From NCBI GenBank assembly GCA_947095535.1, contig OX352772.1, positions 150,903,822 to 150,967,821 on the forward strand: a stretch of 64,000 nucleotides of DNA, read 5' to 3'. Positions 21,002-32,212 of this stretch are shown here, in pieces (within the stretch, counting starts at the first letter, position 1; each line of letters begins with the position of its first letter). The position numbers and the translations under genes are program-made. The stretch is from Poecilobothrus nobilitatus (lineage: Eukaryota; Arthropoda; Insecta; Diptera; Dolichopodidae). A model generated the notes under the pieces. The model made no database searches, was not told the origin of the DNA, and saw only the letters and a list, made by a program, of their open reading frames with translations.

Positions 21002-22152
21002 ATGGACAACAAGCAAATGAAATTAAGATCCACTAGTACTAGTACTTCGTCATCAAAATCTGCTCCTTCACCCGTTACTGGTAAAAAAAAGAGGTCTCTA
21101 ATAAGAATGTTAATGCATGCAGCAATGAGTACCTTATGGAAATGCTTATCAAATTTATGGAATGTATTCAAAGTTTTGAAGATAAAATATTGAAATATTG
21201 ACCAAAAATTTTCCAACCTAGAACAAAAAATCGAAGATAAACTTGCTGATCTAGAGCGACGCTTAGGTGAGACTTACGCGGCAGATTTCAAACTTTAAGG
21301 TGAGAAAATTTGTGATAAACTGGAAAGGACAAACGTAAAAAATATTTTTGAAGAAGTACCAAAAAGTAGCAATGTACAAAAGAAAAATGTAACTCCTTTG
21401 TATTCTGATACGGTAAAAAAAACCCACGTGTATTGATAAAACCAAAACAAAACCAAAAGTCAGAAGTGACAAAGACAGATGTGAAAAAAGTTATCAACCC
21501 AATAAACTACAAAGTAAGTGAAATGTCTGAAAGAAGAGATGGCAAAGTAGCAATATTTTGTGAGGACAATAGTACTGTAGGTAATATTGAAAATGAAATT
21601 AAAAATAAAATGAATAAAAATTATGATGTAGTTGTCTTGAAAGAGATAAAACCAAAAATTTTAATAGTAGGTATGACAGAAAAATATGAAAAAGAAGAGC
21701 TAGTAGAAACAATTATTAAGCAAAATATAATGAAGTTCGAGAATGAAATAAAATTTATAAAATCGCACAAAAGTAGCAAAAGTGAAGAGAAATATAATGG
21801 AATTGTTGAACTTAGCACAGAAGATTTCAAATGTATAATGGAAGTAGGGAAAATAAAAATTGGTTGGGATAATTGTAAAATATATGAAAATTATGATGTT
21901 TGTAGATGTTTCAAATGTTTGGCGTATGGTCACAAAAATGAGAAATATACTATATCATCAAAAGTATGTCTGAAATGTGGAGGAAATCATCTGGCCAAAG
22001 AATGTATACAGACTAATCAAGTTTGTATAAACTGTAAGAGAGCGAATGAATCTCTGAATTTACAACTAGATATTTCGCCTAATGTTTTTGATAAAAATTG
22101 TCCATCATTGTTAAGAAAAATAAATATTGAAAAAAGAAAAATTTTTAAGTAG
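21002..22152 (+). pseudogene. LINE-A copy 2 ORF1 (frameshifted)
   Basis: Starts MDNKQMKLRSTSTSTSSSK at 21002, with a frameshift near 21086 (extra A) and the same TAA as copy 1 at about 21297. The second frame (from about 21433) contains MIKPKQNQKSEVTKTD, KILIVGMTEKYEKEELVETI and zinc knuckles. Here the first knuckle is damaged (CFKCLAYGHKNEKY, last Cys to Tyr) while the second, CLKCGGNHLAKEC, is intact, the reverse of copy 1. The shared stop shows that both copies descend from an already defective template or from one duplicated locus. Ends in TAG at 22150-22152 followed by CAATCA. Confidence 0.75.
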
Positions 22153-22158
22153 CAATCA
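22150..22158 (+). promoter_or_regulatory. UAG-CAA-UCA between ORF1 and ORF2 of LINE-A copy 2
   Basis: Identical in sequence and frame to 9451-9459. ORF2 is open directly behind it, and no ATG occurs before the endonuclease motifs. Confidence 0.5.
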
Positions 22159-24555
22159 ATAGAAGATATTGTAGGAATTTATTTAAATTGTCAGGGTATA
22201 AATAATTTTTATGAACTTGAATTACTAGCTATTAATAATACTTTTGATTTCATTTGCTTGTCTAAAACTCATCTTTGTGAAATGAACGAGGATAATTTAA
22301 TAAACATTTCTGGGTACAGTTTAATAAGAATTAATTCAAGTTCACGTCACATGGGTGGATGTACGTTTTATCTGAAAAATTGTTGGAATTTCGAGTCAGC
22401 CAAAAAAGTTATCGTAGATGCCGAATTCTGGATCTTGATCATCAGAATGTACAATAAGACTAATGTTTTCTATCTAGTAGCAGTTTATAGGGCACCCCAC
22501 TACTCTAATTTGAATTCTTTTATCAGTAATTTCAATTTGTTAATGGAAGAAATAAGCGACATATCAGTTACAGTTTTAATAATGGGTGATTTTAATATTA
22601 ACTGGCTGAATGATAATACTGCAAGAAATAAAATAAAAGATACAATTAATGGCTGTGGATTCAAACAAACCGTTAATCAATATACTAGAATATCTAAACA
22701 CAGTAAAGGTTTAATTGATTATGTGATAGTAAACGACAATTATAATATTAAAACATTCATTGAGGATAATTGGAAGATAAGCGATCATGAAACAATTAAA
22801 ATTAGTATAAAAATAAATTTAAATAAAAAGAATAATAATACCAGCTTTAAAATATTAAAATATAGTAAAAATAGATTTATAAGAAAGTTAATCGGAAATG
22901 AAATTTTAACGGTATACAACTTGAACTGCAATATAAAAGCAGTAATTTTTAGTAAAGGCCTAAGAAATATTTTTAATGAATTTGTTGAAATAAAAACATT
23001 TAATCAAAGAAATAATAACTGGTTCACATTAGAATGAATTAAAAATAAAGAAAATTAAACAATACAAAATTGCTAAATTTTTAAATAATGAAGAAGAATG
23101 GAATAAATATAAAAGTATAGGAAATGAATTTAAAAACAAAGTGAAAAAAATAAATATATAAAAAATAAAGTAGAGAATTGCACAGATCAAAAAGATATGT
23201 GGAAAAAAATAAAAAAATTAGTGTTAAATGAATCAAAAAGCAAAATTAAACAAGTGAAATTTACCGATAATAAAATATACACATATGTCATAGAAATTGC
23301 TAATAAGTTCAATGAATATTTCGTTGATAGTGTAGTGGATATTAACAGCAGTATTCCAATTAAACAATATAATAATTACATCGATAATATTTCCACTATA
23401 TTTAAATTTAAATTAGTCACGACAAATGATTTAAAAAAAATTATGAATGAAATAAATAATAAAAAAGATATGAACTTAATCAGCATTAATGCAGTTAAAG
23501 ACGCGTTTGAACTTACAGGAGCGAATTATCGATTATAAATATATCTTTAAATTCCGGCATTTTTCCAGACATATGGGAAGAAACAATGGTAATACCCATA
23601 CAGAAAGTTAAAAATACCAACATATGCAGCGAATTTCGATTAATCAATATGATACCAATTGAAGCTAAAATTCTAGAAAAGATAGTATATAACCAACTAG
23701 AAAGATACTTTGAAAAAAAGAATTTAATTTCTGAGTAACAATCTGGTTTTAAAAAGGGTGATATCACATAATTGTAAATCATTACTTAATCTAGTAATTA
23801 CAAATTGGAAGCTAGCAGTTAATGAGGAAAAATGTATTGTGACAGTCTTTTTGGACTTGAGAAGAGCTTTTGAAACTGTCGACAGGAACATCTTAATCAA
23901 TAAGCTACCTAAATATGGTATTCAAGATAATGAATTAAATTGGTTTATATCTTACCTAAGTAATAAAGTCTTACCTAAGTAGAAGGCAGGTCTTACCTAA
24001 GTCTTACCTAAGTAGAAGGCAGCTTACGAGAGTAAACGAAGCTGTTTCGGATGCAATTAACATTCTGTTAAGAGTTCCGCAAGGATCAATTCTTGGAGTG
24101 CTCTTATTTTTGATATATGTAAATGATATGGATAAAGTTGTTTCGATAGCTAGATTAGTACTCTTTGCAAATGACTCGTTAATTTACGTCATCGATGAAA
24201 GCATTGAAGAATGTATTCGAAAAATTAATGAAGATTTAAGTAATTTAAATGAATGATTTGAATTCAATAAATTAAAATTCAAAGCTCATATAGATTATGA
24301 ATGTAAAAAAGCGGCAAAAAAAAGTTATTTTTTTTCCAAAATTAGAAAAAAGCTCAGCCTTTCAACATCGATAAAACTTTATAACACCATGGTTAAAGTA
24401 CACTTCGAATATTGCAGGGAAGGAACGAGAAATATGCTAATGTATAAAGGACTCAAACTATTTAATGAATTATCATTTTATTTAAAAAATGAAGTTAATC
24501 TTAGCATTTATAAAAGGAAACTCTTAATTCATATAAAAGCACATTTTGAATAATA
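22153..24555 (+). pseudogene. LINE-A copy 2 ORF2: endonuclease and reverse transcriptase (broken, RT box FAND)
   Basis: The endonuclease (22153-23037) matches copy 1, including the Glu-to-Lys change in FICLSKTHL, with MGDFNINWL and an intact ISDHETIKI. The linker runs 23197-23538. RT begins after a frame change: FLDLRRAFETVDR near 23850, a cluster of repeated CTTACCTAAG units at 23951-24013 that disrupts the frame, RVPQGSIL near 24070, and LFANDSLIYV with Asn codon AAT at 24170-24172. Two deletions then remove the segment after the palm box and part of the thumb. As in copy 1 the catalytic Asp is lost, so that change predates the split of the copies. Confidence 0.78.
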
Positions 24556-24720
24556 TCCGGATTTGAAATTTATTGTACCTATGTGAATAATTTATAATTA
24601 TTGTATTCTTATTTTTTTTGTTTTATATATTTTTTGTTTTAAAGTATGTAAGAACAAAAAAAATAAAAAATTTATTTTATATAATAGTGAATTCACTAAA
24701 TAAATAAATAAAAAAATACT

Positions 24721-25340
24721 TATTGCATTCTTTTGTCCCAAATAAAATTCTTTGTAACAAGGCAATAAATTATTATAATTTTTTGCCTTACATAAAATTT
24801 GTATTGGATTTGGAAAAATCCAAATAGTATATAAGGCTTGATTTTTTTAAAATAAAATTAGATATAATCATAACTCAGAACTAGTTCTTTCATTTAAATT
24901 ATAAGAATTATATATACTAGCATAATACATGCAGGGAATTATAATACTTATATAAGAAAATTTCAGAGCTATTATTATATTTTAGTTTTTGCCTTGCATA
25001 TATTGCGAGCAATCGCTAAATTATAATATTTGTTTTATCATATATATTTTGGTATGCAGTGCCACTAATACGGAAAATTTGGCAGAATTACCAGGTGTGA
25101 TGCGATATCCTTTCTCGCAGTTTAAATAATTGAAGGAACTTTCTGCATCATAAATTTGGTGAGCATCCAAGTATGCTCATACTCATATGATCAGAAAGGG
25201 TTAGGTTGACAAGACAAACAAATATAATAAAATATAAAACTATATAGACTAAAAATATTACAAGTAAAATAAAACGAATTTTTAAAGAACAAGATACAAA
25301 AAACACATATTTCGTACCGCTTTCGTACCGCTTGCCCACT
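24721..25340. other. Spacer between LINE-A copy 2 and LINE-C copy 3 (duplicate of 12346-12959)
   Basis: Follows the first spacer base for base apart from scattered changes and small indels, including the short palindrome near 24763. No coding sequence was recognised. Confidence 0.65.
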
Positions 25341-25654
25341 ACTTCACTCATTTATTACCATAACAATTTAACTCATTTATTTATGTTACAATACTATATT
25401 TTATCAGAAATACAATACTTACTTTTAAATATAAAGTTGAGATTCAACGATTCAAAGAGTTCATATTGAATCGTTGCAGGGTGCGCATTCATTGAATTTT
25501 TTTAATTGTTTTTATATCTTAAGTTAAATTTATAATTAATCTATTTTAGCTGTAAATGCTATTATCATTTACATAAACAAATTGATTTAGTAAACTTTTG
25601 TTAAGTTTTTTTATAATTTATACTACAAAAATTAAATATAATAAGAAATAAGAG

Positions 25655-26602
25655 ATGAATTACAATATTTGTAATGAAAAGATTGATTGATTTTTTGAAA
25701 AACAAAAAATATATCAAAAAAAGTTAATGAGAAAGAAGTTCAAAAAATTACTGAGAAGCAGAAGTTTATTTCTAACAATCATCAGCACAACAAATTATTC
25801 TCTAATACTACAAAACCACAAATGCAAAAAAGGGAATGAGAAAGAGAAACAAAAATTAAATGAGAGTGAGATAATTAACATTGCAATTACAACTGTGACT
25901 GGTAGTGATATTGCTCTCAGTTCAACCAATGCTTCACTACAAAATAATTCTCATAAAATGAATGTTAATAGTGATATTATAACTATGCAGCATCTTTATG
26001 AAGAATTACTTAGTATAAAAAAAATTAAAAGTGATTTTCTCAATACAACTACAAGAAGAAAATGTTAATATGAGGAAAAAAATTAATAAATTAGAGAGCA
26101 GACTAAACTGGTGGGAACAAAAAAAACACAAATTGATGTTACTGGGATTCCAATTGATTAACATTACTGCCATGGTAACATTACTACCATGCAAGTTGCA
26201 CATAAAATGTTAAATGATGGTGTAAATATAGATGTTCCTGATAACAAAATTGAGAAATGTTTTATAAAAAGGATAAAAAATAGAAATACGAATAGTTCAT
26301 TTAATGAGTTACGCATTGTGTTTACCTAAGCTGATACCAAGCCAAAAATTATGGACAATAAAAGAAAGGAGAAGGTGAAACTTACTACAGATATTTTTGG
26401 TGAGAGCAGTAGGAAAAATATTTACATTCGTGATACATTCACGAATTACACACATGCATTGTTCTCAGCAGCAAAGATGTTTAATATAGAGCACAAATAT
26501 CAGTATGTATGGTTTAGTAATCCTAACATTTTAATAAGAAAAACAGAAAATAGTAAAGCAATCGTTATAAAATCTTTTGATGATTTTAAAAATATAAATT
26601 AA
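25655..26602 (+). pseudogene. LINE-C copy 3 ORF1 (PHD finger deleted, FP25-like domain partly open)
   Basis: Starts MNYNICNEKID at 25655 but then loses most of the PHD finger by a deletion of roughly 200 bases relative to copy 1. The Lys/Gln/Asn-rich middle and MQHLYEELLSIKKIKSDF (25988-26040) remain. The last frame (26351-26602) is open and gives IYIRDTFTNYTHALFSAAKM, then FSNPNILIRKTENSKAIVIK, the end of the FP25-like ORF1 domain. The first stop is TAA at 26600; a second TAA (26627-26629), in the same frame, overlaps the ATG of ORF2 as TAATG. Confidence 0.75.
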
Positions 26603-26626
26603 ATTTACTTTTATTTATTTCAGCTT

Positions 26627-28374
26627 TAATGAGCTTGAATGTAAATTTTGATTTTATTGATCTTTGTAACGATTGCATTACTACTAATAATCATTATAAT
26701 GATATATTTAATGTTAATTTTAATTTTACTAATAAGTTTTTTATTGTACATCAGAATATTAGGAGTCTTAGGCAAAATTTTGATGTATTTATAGCCCATC
26801 TAGAACTATTTCCGAATAAACCAGTTTTTTATTTCTTTCTGAAATATGGATTTTTTATATGGATGGATTTTGGCCGGTGGTGTAGGTCTTTTTATAAAAA
26901 ATGAAGTGGATTATGAGCTTTTTTATTTTAATTTTATAACTTGAGATGCTTTGAAAAATTAAAGTTTTAATTAACAATACTTACTTTAGTTTTATATGTC
27001 TTTATAGATTGCATTCTTTTGGAATACAGTCTTTTTTAAATGAATTTTCAAATTTTTTGTGTAATGAAAAAAGTAAAAATCTAGTTTTATTGGGAGATTT
27101 TAATATTGATATTTTGGACTCTTGCAATTCTAAGTCTTACTGCACACTTCTTGCTGATCATGGGCTATTTTCACTTATTAATGAACCAACCCGTCCTAGC
27201 TCAGGAACCTGCTTGGACCATATACATTGCCGTTTTTCTAATTATTCTCTAATTCTATGTGAAAGTGTTAACTTGGATTTAAGAATTTCTGATCCTTGCA
27301 TGACAGGACAATTAATTAACAATATAAAAAATCTTGTTAATTTTCACGATAATTCAAATAAGATTTAAAAAAAATAATAATTTTGTTAAATTATATAATA
27401 AACTGCGATTTGAATTCTGGGAAGAGGTGTTTTTAGCAGATAATGTTAATTTAGCTTTTAATACTTTTACTAATATCCTAAATTCTCACATAGCTGATTC
27501 CAGCTACTGTGTAAGCTTAAGTAATTCAAATAAAATATTAAAACCTTGGATGAATCGCTCACTTTTAAATAAAATTAAGCAAAGAAATAAATTATAAATA
27601 AGAATAATAAGAATTCAATGTCGTAAACATTCTAACAATAGTAGATTAAATATATATTATAATACCTTATGTAAAAGCTTAAAAAAGCAAATTGTTGAAC
27701 TTCGTTCACCATACTATCATAACGATTTTATAAAATATAAAGGTAATTTGAAAAAGGCATGGTCGTTAGTTAACAATATCTTAAATAAATCATCTAACAA
27801 AAGTAGATATATTGTGTTAACTAAAAATGGGTCTCTCATGTCTGATGAAACATCAATAGCTAATGAATTTAATGATTTTTTTGTATCGGTCGCTGTTAAT
27901 CAAACACACATTATTAATCACTTTGTATGTAATTGTTGTCAAGATTTAGGTCTTATAGCTGATTCTATTAATATTAGTAGTTTTGTTTTTAACCAAATTT
28001 CATCTTTTGAATTACATAAAATTATTATGTCTTTAATTAATTCTAATTCATGTGGTGTTGATGGTTTACTAACCATTTATTAAAAAATATATGTTCAAAT
28101 GTTGTGGATATTTTAGCGTACATTTTCAATTTGAGTGTTATATCTGGAGTATTTCCAGAACAGGGCGCTATTGCACCAACCACTTGTCACTAATTAAAAA
28201 ACCAAATAATCATTTCATAAGTTTTTGTTGCACCAAACCAATTTTTCATAATAACTTCTAATAAAATTACCAAGAAAATGATTATTTGATAATTTTGATT
28301 AGTGATAATTGGTTCGTGCAATAGGGCCCAGCTCAAAAATTCAATTATTTTACCATTATTTAAGAAAGGCTATG
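26627..28374 (+). pseudogene. LINE-C copy 3 ORF2: endonuclease and start of RT (frameshifts, MITE, truncated)
   Basis: From ATG 26629: MSLNVNFDFIDLCND, then IVHQNIRSLRQNFDVFIAHL. The middle of the endonuclease is deleted near 26900-27000. It resumes with YRLHSFGIQSFLNEF-type sequence, LLGDFNIDIL near 27095, INEPTRPSSGTCLDHIHCRF and LRISDPC (His of SDH changed). The linker has ILKPWMNRSLLNKIKQRNK (27535-27595) and KKAWSLVNNILNKSSNKSRY (27748-). RT starts SNSCGVDGLL (28040-28070) and ICSNVVDILAYIFNLS, then GVFPEQ, the MITE, and LKNSIILPLFKKG before the break. No palm survives. Confidence 0.78.
28164..28328. mobile_element. 165-bp foldback MITE in LINE-C copy 3
   Basis: Left end GGCGCTATTGCACCAACCA and right end (reverse complement) GGCCCTATTGCACGAACCA continue as inverted repeats for about 55 bases on each side, leaving a short middle. 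CAG flanks it on both sides (28161-28163 and 28329-28331). Removing the insert and one CAG restores the RT reading GVFPEQ-LKNSIILPLFKKG without a gap. A 3-bp target duplication and long terminal inverted repeats fit a PIF/Harbinger-type or similar MITE; the superfamily is not determined. Confidence 0.85.
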
Positions 28375-28705
28375 GGCTATGTAAAAGATACGACTGGGAA
28401 ACAAGTTTAATAAAATTTTCATTGAAAAAGTAGTTAGGCACAATTCATAGAAAAATATTTAGGCACAACAGTTTTAATATGTGGTAAAAAAATTCACCAA
28501 AGTAATCTTTGTTAATTTATTTCAGACTATACTTATTCATTCTTTAAACAGTTTCGCCCAAGATATTAGACTAGTCATCCGCAAATTAGATTGATATAAC
28601 TCAAGGAAAAGTCGGAATATAAATGATATGGCTGCAGAAAATGAAGAACTTCTTGACTACGTAATAGACTCTTCGTGGCAGCGAATTATTTTATATTTAC
28701 ATTTT
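28375..28705 (+). pseudogene. Gypsy pol C-terminus plus flanking non-coding fragment
   Basis: Near 28385-28445 the frames read RLGNKF-like and NKIFIEKVV, and near 28470 TVLICGKKIHQSN, the usual end of gypsy-class pol; RLANRFIKMFIEKVV at 3980-4025 is the same region. The following 200 bases hold the AAATGAAGAACTTCTTGACTA block shared with 6885-6965, probably LTR or 3' region. Truncated at both ends, no coding capacity. Confidence 0.6.
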
Positions 28706-29202
28706 TTTTTTCTTTCGGTAAGAATGGTGAGAATCATCGAAACATACTGTCTGCAATGTAGGAGTTTTGAAGCTTCTACTTTTATGTGCCCTTCTAAGCG
28801 GGTCTAATGTTTAACTGCATATTTTTTATTTCTTCGCTTACAGTAGGTATTTCTAGACCCCTATGTAAATCAAAATATCGTACGTACCAAGGAGCAGTAA
28901 CCATATTACGTAAAATTTTATTGTGGAAAATTTGAATGTTCTGGATATTTGTTTGTTTGGCCAACCCCATAGCTGTATGCCGTACAACCAAATATGCTTT
29001 ATTTTTTGGTTATATAACAACACTTTATATTCTATTGGCAATCTAGAATTTTGACCTAGGAGCCAATACATTAGTCTGTATTTCGATTCTAATTTGACTT
29101 TTTTCTTCTTGACGTACTCTTTCCATCACAGGTTGACATCTAATGTCATTCCTATGCATTTTGCCTTGTTTTCGTAGGTTATATCTACGGGAGCGGATGG
29201 AA

Positions 29203-29996
29203 ATCTTTTTATTTTTAATTTTATTTGCCTAAATCTTATTTTTCAATGTCTTACTTTTTCAAAATCTTATTTTGCAAAATCTTATTTTTTCGAAATCTTA
29301 TTTTTTTTTAGTAAATCTTCTTTTTCTTATCAAAAATCTAGAATATTTATTTTTATGTATGTGCGAGGTTCTGAATTAGGAGGTATTATAGAGTTGGATT
29401 CAAAAGCAGGGTTATACGCTTTTTCCAGAATATTTATATATATGTATGTGTATGTGAGGTTCTGAATTAGGAGGCATTTTAGAGTTGGATGTAAAAGCAG
29501 AGTTATACGCTTTTTCTAGAATATTTATTTTTATGTATGTGCGAGGTTCTGAATTAGGAGGTATTATAGAGTTGGATTCAAAAGCAGGGTTATACGCTTT
29601 TTCCAGAATATTTATATATATGTATGTGTATGTGAGGTTCTGAATTAGGAGGCATTTTAGAGTTGGATGTAAAAGCAGAGTTATACGCTTTTTCTAGAAT
29701 ATTTATTTTTATGTATTTGCGAGGTCCTGAATTAGGAGGGATTTGATTATATTTATATTGTATATTGTTATATCGTTTTTGCATGCATTAATAATTATAT
29801 TATGTATGTGAAAAAGATATATAAATATTAAGTAGATAATTTATTACATTTTTTTCTTATCAAATATCTTATTTAATCAAAATCTTTTTTTTTTTCATTC
29901 TGTGTCATTTTTTAAATTTGCCGGCAATAAGATTTTTGTAAAAATAAGATTTTGGATAATAAGATTTTGAAAAAATAAGATTAAAAATAAAAAGAT
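29203..29996. mobile_element. 794-bp insertion with imperfect terminal inverted repeats and a satellite core
   Basis: The left end ATCTTTTTATTTTTAAT (29203-) and the right end read inward from 29996 are inverted copies for about 24 bases. Further AAATCTTATTTT repeats continue inward from both ends. It splits LINE-E between the codons for IPI and PSAPVDI, so its borders can be set within a few bases. The middle holds the tandem array at 29341-29755. No protein is encoded. A non-autonomous DNA transposon carrying a satellite is the simplest reading. Confidence 0.6.
29341..29755. repeat. Tandem array with alternating 87- and 91-bp units (178-bp higher-order period)
   Basis: GAATATTT begins units at 29341, 29428, 29519, 29606 and 29697, spaced 87, 91, 87 and 91 bases. 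Odd units read ATGTATGTGCGAGGTTCTGA, even units carry extra TATATATGTATGTGTATGTG. Two-unit blocks are more alike than neighbouring units, so the array grew by doubling a dimer. A diverged single unit lies at about 53815-53885. Confidence 0.85.
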
Positions 29997-31639
29997 ATCG
30001 GTATAAACCCTATATCTACTTCATTTAATTTTACGGCTGGGAGATTTTGTACGATTTTATTTGAAAACTTGGACAGATTTAAGTTCATTAAGCTTAATTT
30101 TTCATTTTTTGGTCCATAAAAAAAGCTTATCGTTTGCTTTTTGTAATTTATTTGTGGCCTCGTCAATATTGGATGCTACTGCCATTATTGCAGTATCGTC
30201 GGCAAATGTAGCTACAGTTATATTGTCTAATCTTGATAAATCGCTGGTATAAAGCAAATATAATATAGGACCCAATATACACTACCTCGAGGGACACCTG
30301 CTTTGATTTCTCTAAGTGTAGAAAACTTTTCAGCCTGTTTAATTCTAACCTATCAGTCAAGTATGATAAGAGTATATCTATATATGTTTAGGTAGTATTT
30401 TTCTTAGTTTATAAATTAAGCCTACGGGCCAAACTTTATCGAATGCCTGAGCTACATCTAAAAAGATTGTGGAGTATATTTGCTTTTCTTCTAGAGCTTT
30501 TTCAATTATATCTGTAACTCTGTGCACTTGATCAATAGTGGAATATTTTTCTCTAAATCCAAACTAATAGTTTGGGATTATATTCCCACTTTCTATTAAT
30601 GGTTTCATTCTTTTTAATAATTGTTTCTAAAAAAGCTTTGAAACTATCGCTAAGAGAGAAATTGGTCTATAAGATTTTGATGCATTTGGAGGCTTTCCAG
30701 GCTTAAGCATCATACTTATTTCCCCCATCTTCCAAACATTAGTTACATAATTTAGTCTGAATATAGCATTCATATATGTTAGTATTGCTAGATCTTTTTA
30801 TGGAAGTTGTTTTAATACTTCCGCCGTTATTAACTCAAAACCCGGTGCTTTTTGCAACTTGAGGCTTTTAATTTCATCAACTAATTGCGTTTGGGAGATT
30901 GGTGCAATGACATTATCTTTTTGTCTACCGTCATTTTCAGTGTAGAAATTTTACTTTTTCCGCAATTTTACTTTTTAAATTTTGAGTTATTCTATTTAAA
31001 AGCATTTTATCAGCTGGGTCACTTGTTTGTGGCCATCTACGTCTAGCTCTTCTGTTCGTTTTTAACATATTTAAGATATATCTAGGATAATTATAACCTG
31101 CTCCGTTATATTTACATTCTTTTGTATTATTCCATGCAGCATTTTCCACAATTTTGATAAAAATTGATAGCATTATCTATTTCTTCCTTAGATTTATTTT
31201 ATTTTCTATTTCCTGTTAAAAACTTGCCCAATCTGTTGATTTAGTCGAGAGTTGGCTTATTTACTTTTTTGACAATCTTTTCGTTCAGCAAAACAGCAAA
31301 ATGGTCTGAGTCTAAATCTTGATTATCTTCTAGGTTTGAAGTTTGGCGATATTTTTTTTGTTATAAAAAATCCAGTAGATCTGGAATTTTATTTGTATCG
31401 CTAGGCCAATAAATTGCTTTGCCATTGAATTTAGATGACAACCTAACTTTCTAAAAGCTTTTCTTAGCTTTCTTCCTCTTGTTGTAGTTAATCTAGAACC
31501 CCAGTCGATGTGTTTAGCCTTAAAGTTACCTCCCAAAATGAACCTATCCCCAAGTAGATTAAGGAGATCTTTGAACATAGGATCCTTTATATTGCCTTTT
31601 TTTTGCGAGGGTAGGTAAGAATCATCAAAAGACACTATA

Positions 31640-32212
31640 GAGGAGTGAAAACGAGCATGAGTCCTCTATGAGTGTGTGGGACTTTAACCCACTAAACACC
31701 ACCTCCTTTTTTTGGCCAAACAATAGGTTATACGACCTTTAGTACTAATGTACTGCCTGGTCAGAGGAAGTTGAGTTAAGGAATGAAAATAGATTTCAAA
31801 TTGGCAGGCATATTGTGAACAAAGTTGTTAATAATTCACCTTGAATCTTTGCACGTTGATCATCACCAATTCTGGGGAACACATGAGGTGGAAGATGGTT
31901 CCACATTCGCGATATTCGTACTACAAACGAATTTCCATAAGCCGAATTATGCCATCTGGGAATTTGAACTACATAGGGATGGGCAGAGGCTCCCCTTATT
32001 TCTCTTTGGAATGCTTTGAGAGAGGGCATCAAACTTTTAATCTCATCTCATGCAAGAATCCAACCCTATAAGGTATCTATAAAACATAGTAAGTGTTCTT
32101 GTTAGGCGCCGGAGACCGAGTAGAGAGAGCATAGAGGTGACATTGAGATCGTTTATTAGACGAATTGCTCTATTTTGCACTTTATCGAGAAATACCAATG
32201 CCGTTAGGAGGA
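31640..32212 (-). pseudogene. LINE-B copy 3, 5'-truncated 3' end nested in LINE-E
   Basis: On the minus strand, 32212-32045 gives LDKVQNRAIRLINDLNVTSM and TRTLTMFYRYLIGLDS, and 32032-31796 gives LKAFQREIRGASAHPYVVQI, PRWHNSAYGNSFVVR and MWNHLPPHVFPRI, the same C-terminal domain as LINE-B copies 1 and 2. About 150 bases of 3' UTR follow to 31640. The fragment lies exactly between VGALYCPPN and the downstream GDFN-type part of the LINE-E endonuclease, so it jumped into LINE-E. It is more diverged from copies 1 and 2 than they are from each other. Confidence 0.8.

Larger units (their letters stand above)
20531..24720 (+). mobile_element. LINE-A copy 2, near full-length non-LTR retrotransposon
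   Basis: Parallel to copy 1 (7657-12345), with leader 20531-21001, ORF1 21002-22149, TAG, ORF2 22153-24555 and an (AAAT)n end near 24695-24720. It starts inside the PHD codons of LINE-C copy 2. It differs from copy 1 by two RT deletions (near 24262 and 24417), a micro-duplication cluster (23951-24013) and a shorter leader. The right flank (spacer plus LINE-C) is the same as in copy 1. Confidence 0.8.
25340..28374 (+). mobile_element. LINE-C copy 3, the longest C copy (to early RT)
   Basis: Leader with hairpin 25340-25654, ORF1 25655-26602, ORF2 26629-28374. It reaches the beginning of the RT fingers and is then cut at about 28374 by a gypsy fragment. A MITE sits in it at 28164-28328. Its first 1.6 kb match copy 1 with about as much divergence as the LINE-A copies. 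Confidence 0.78.

Noticed and set aside
29590..29784. Minus-strand 64-codon frame with repeated Asn-Ser-Pro-type phrases
   Set aside because: It is a translation of the 178-bp satellite; repetition reflects DNA repeats, and the frame breaks in other units.
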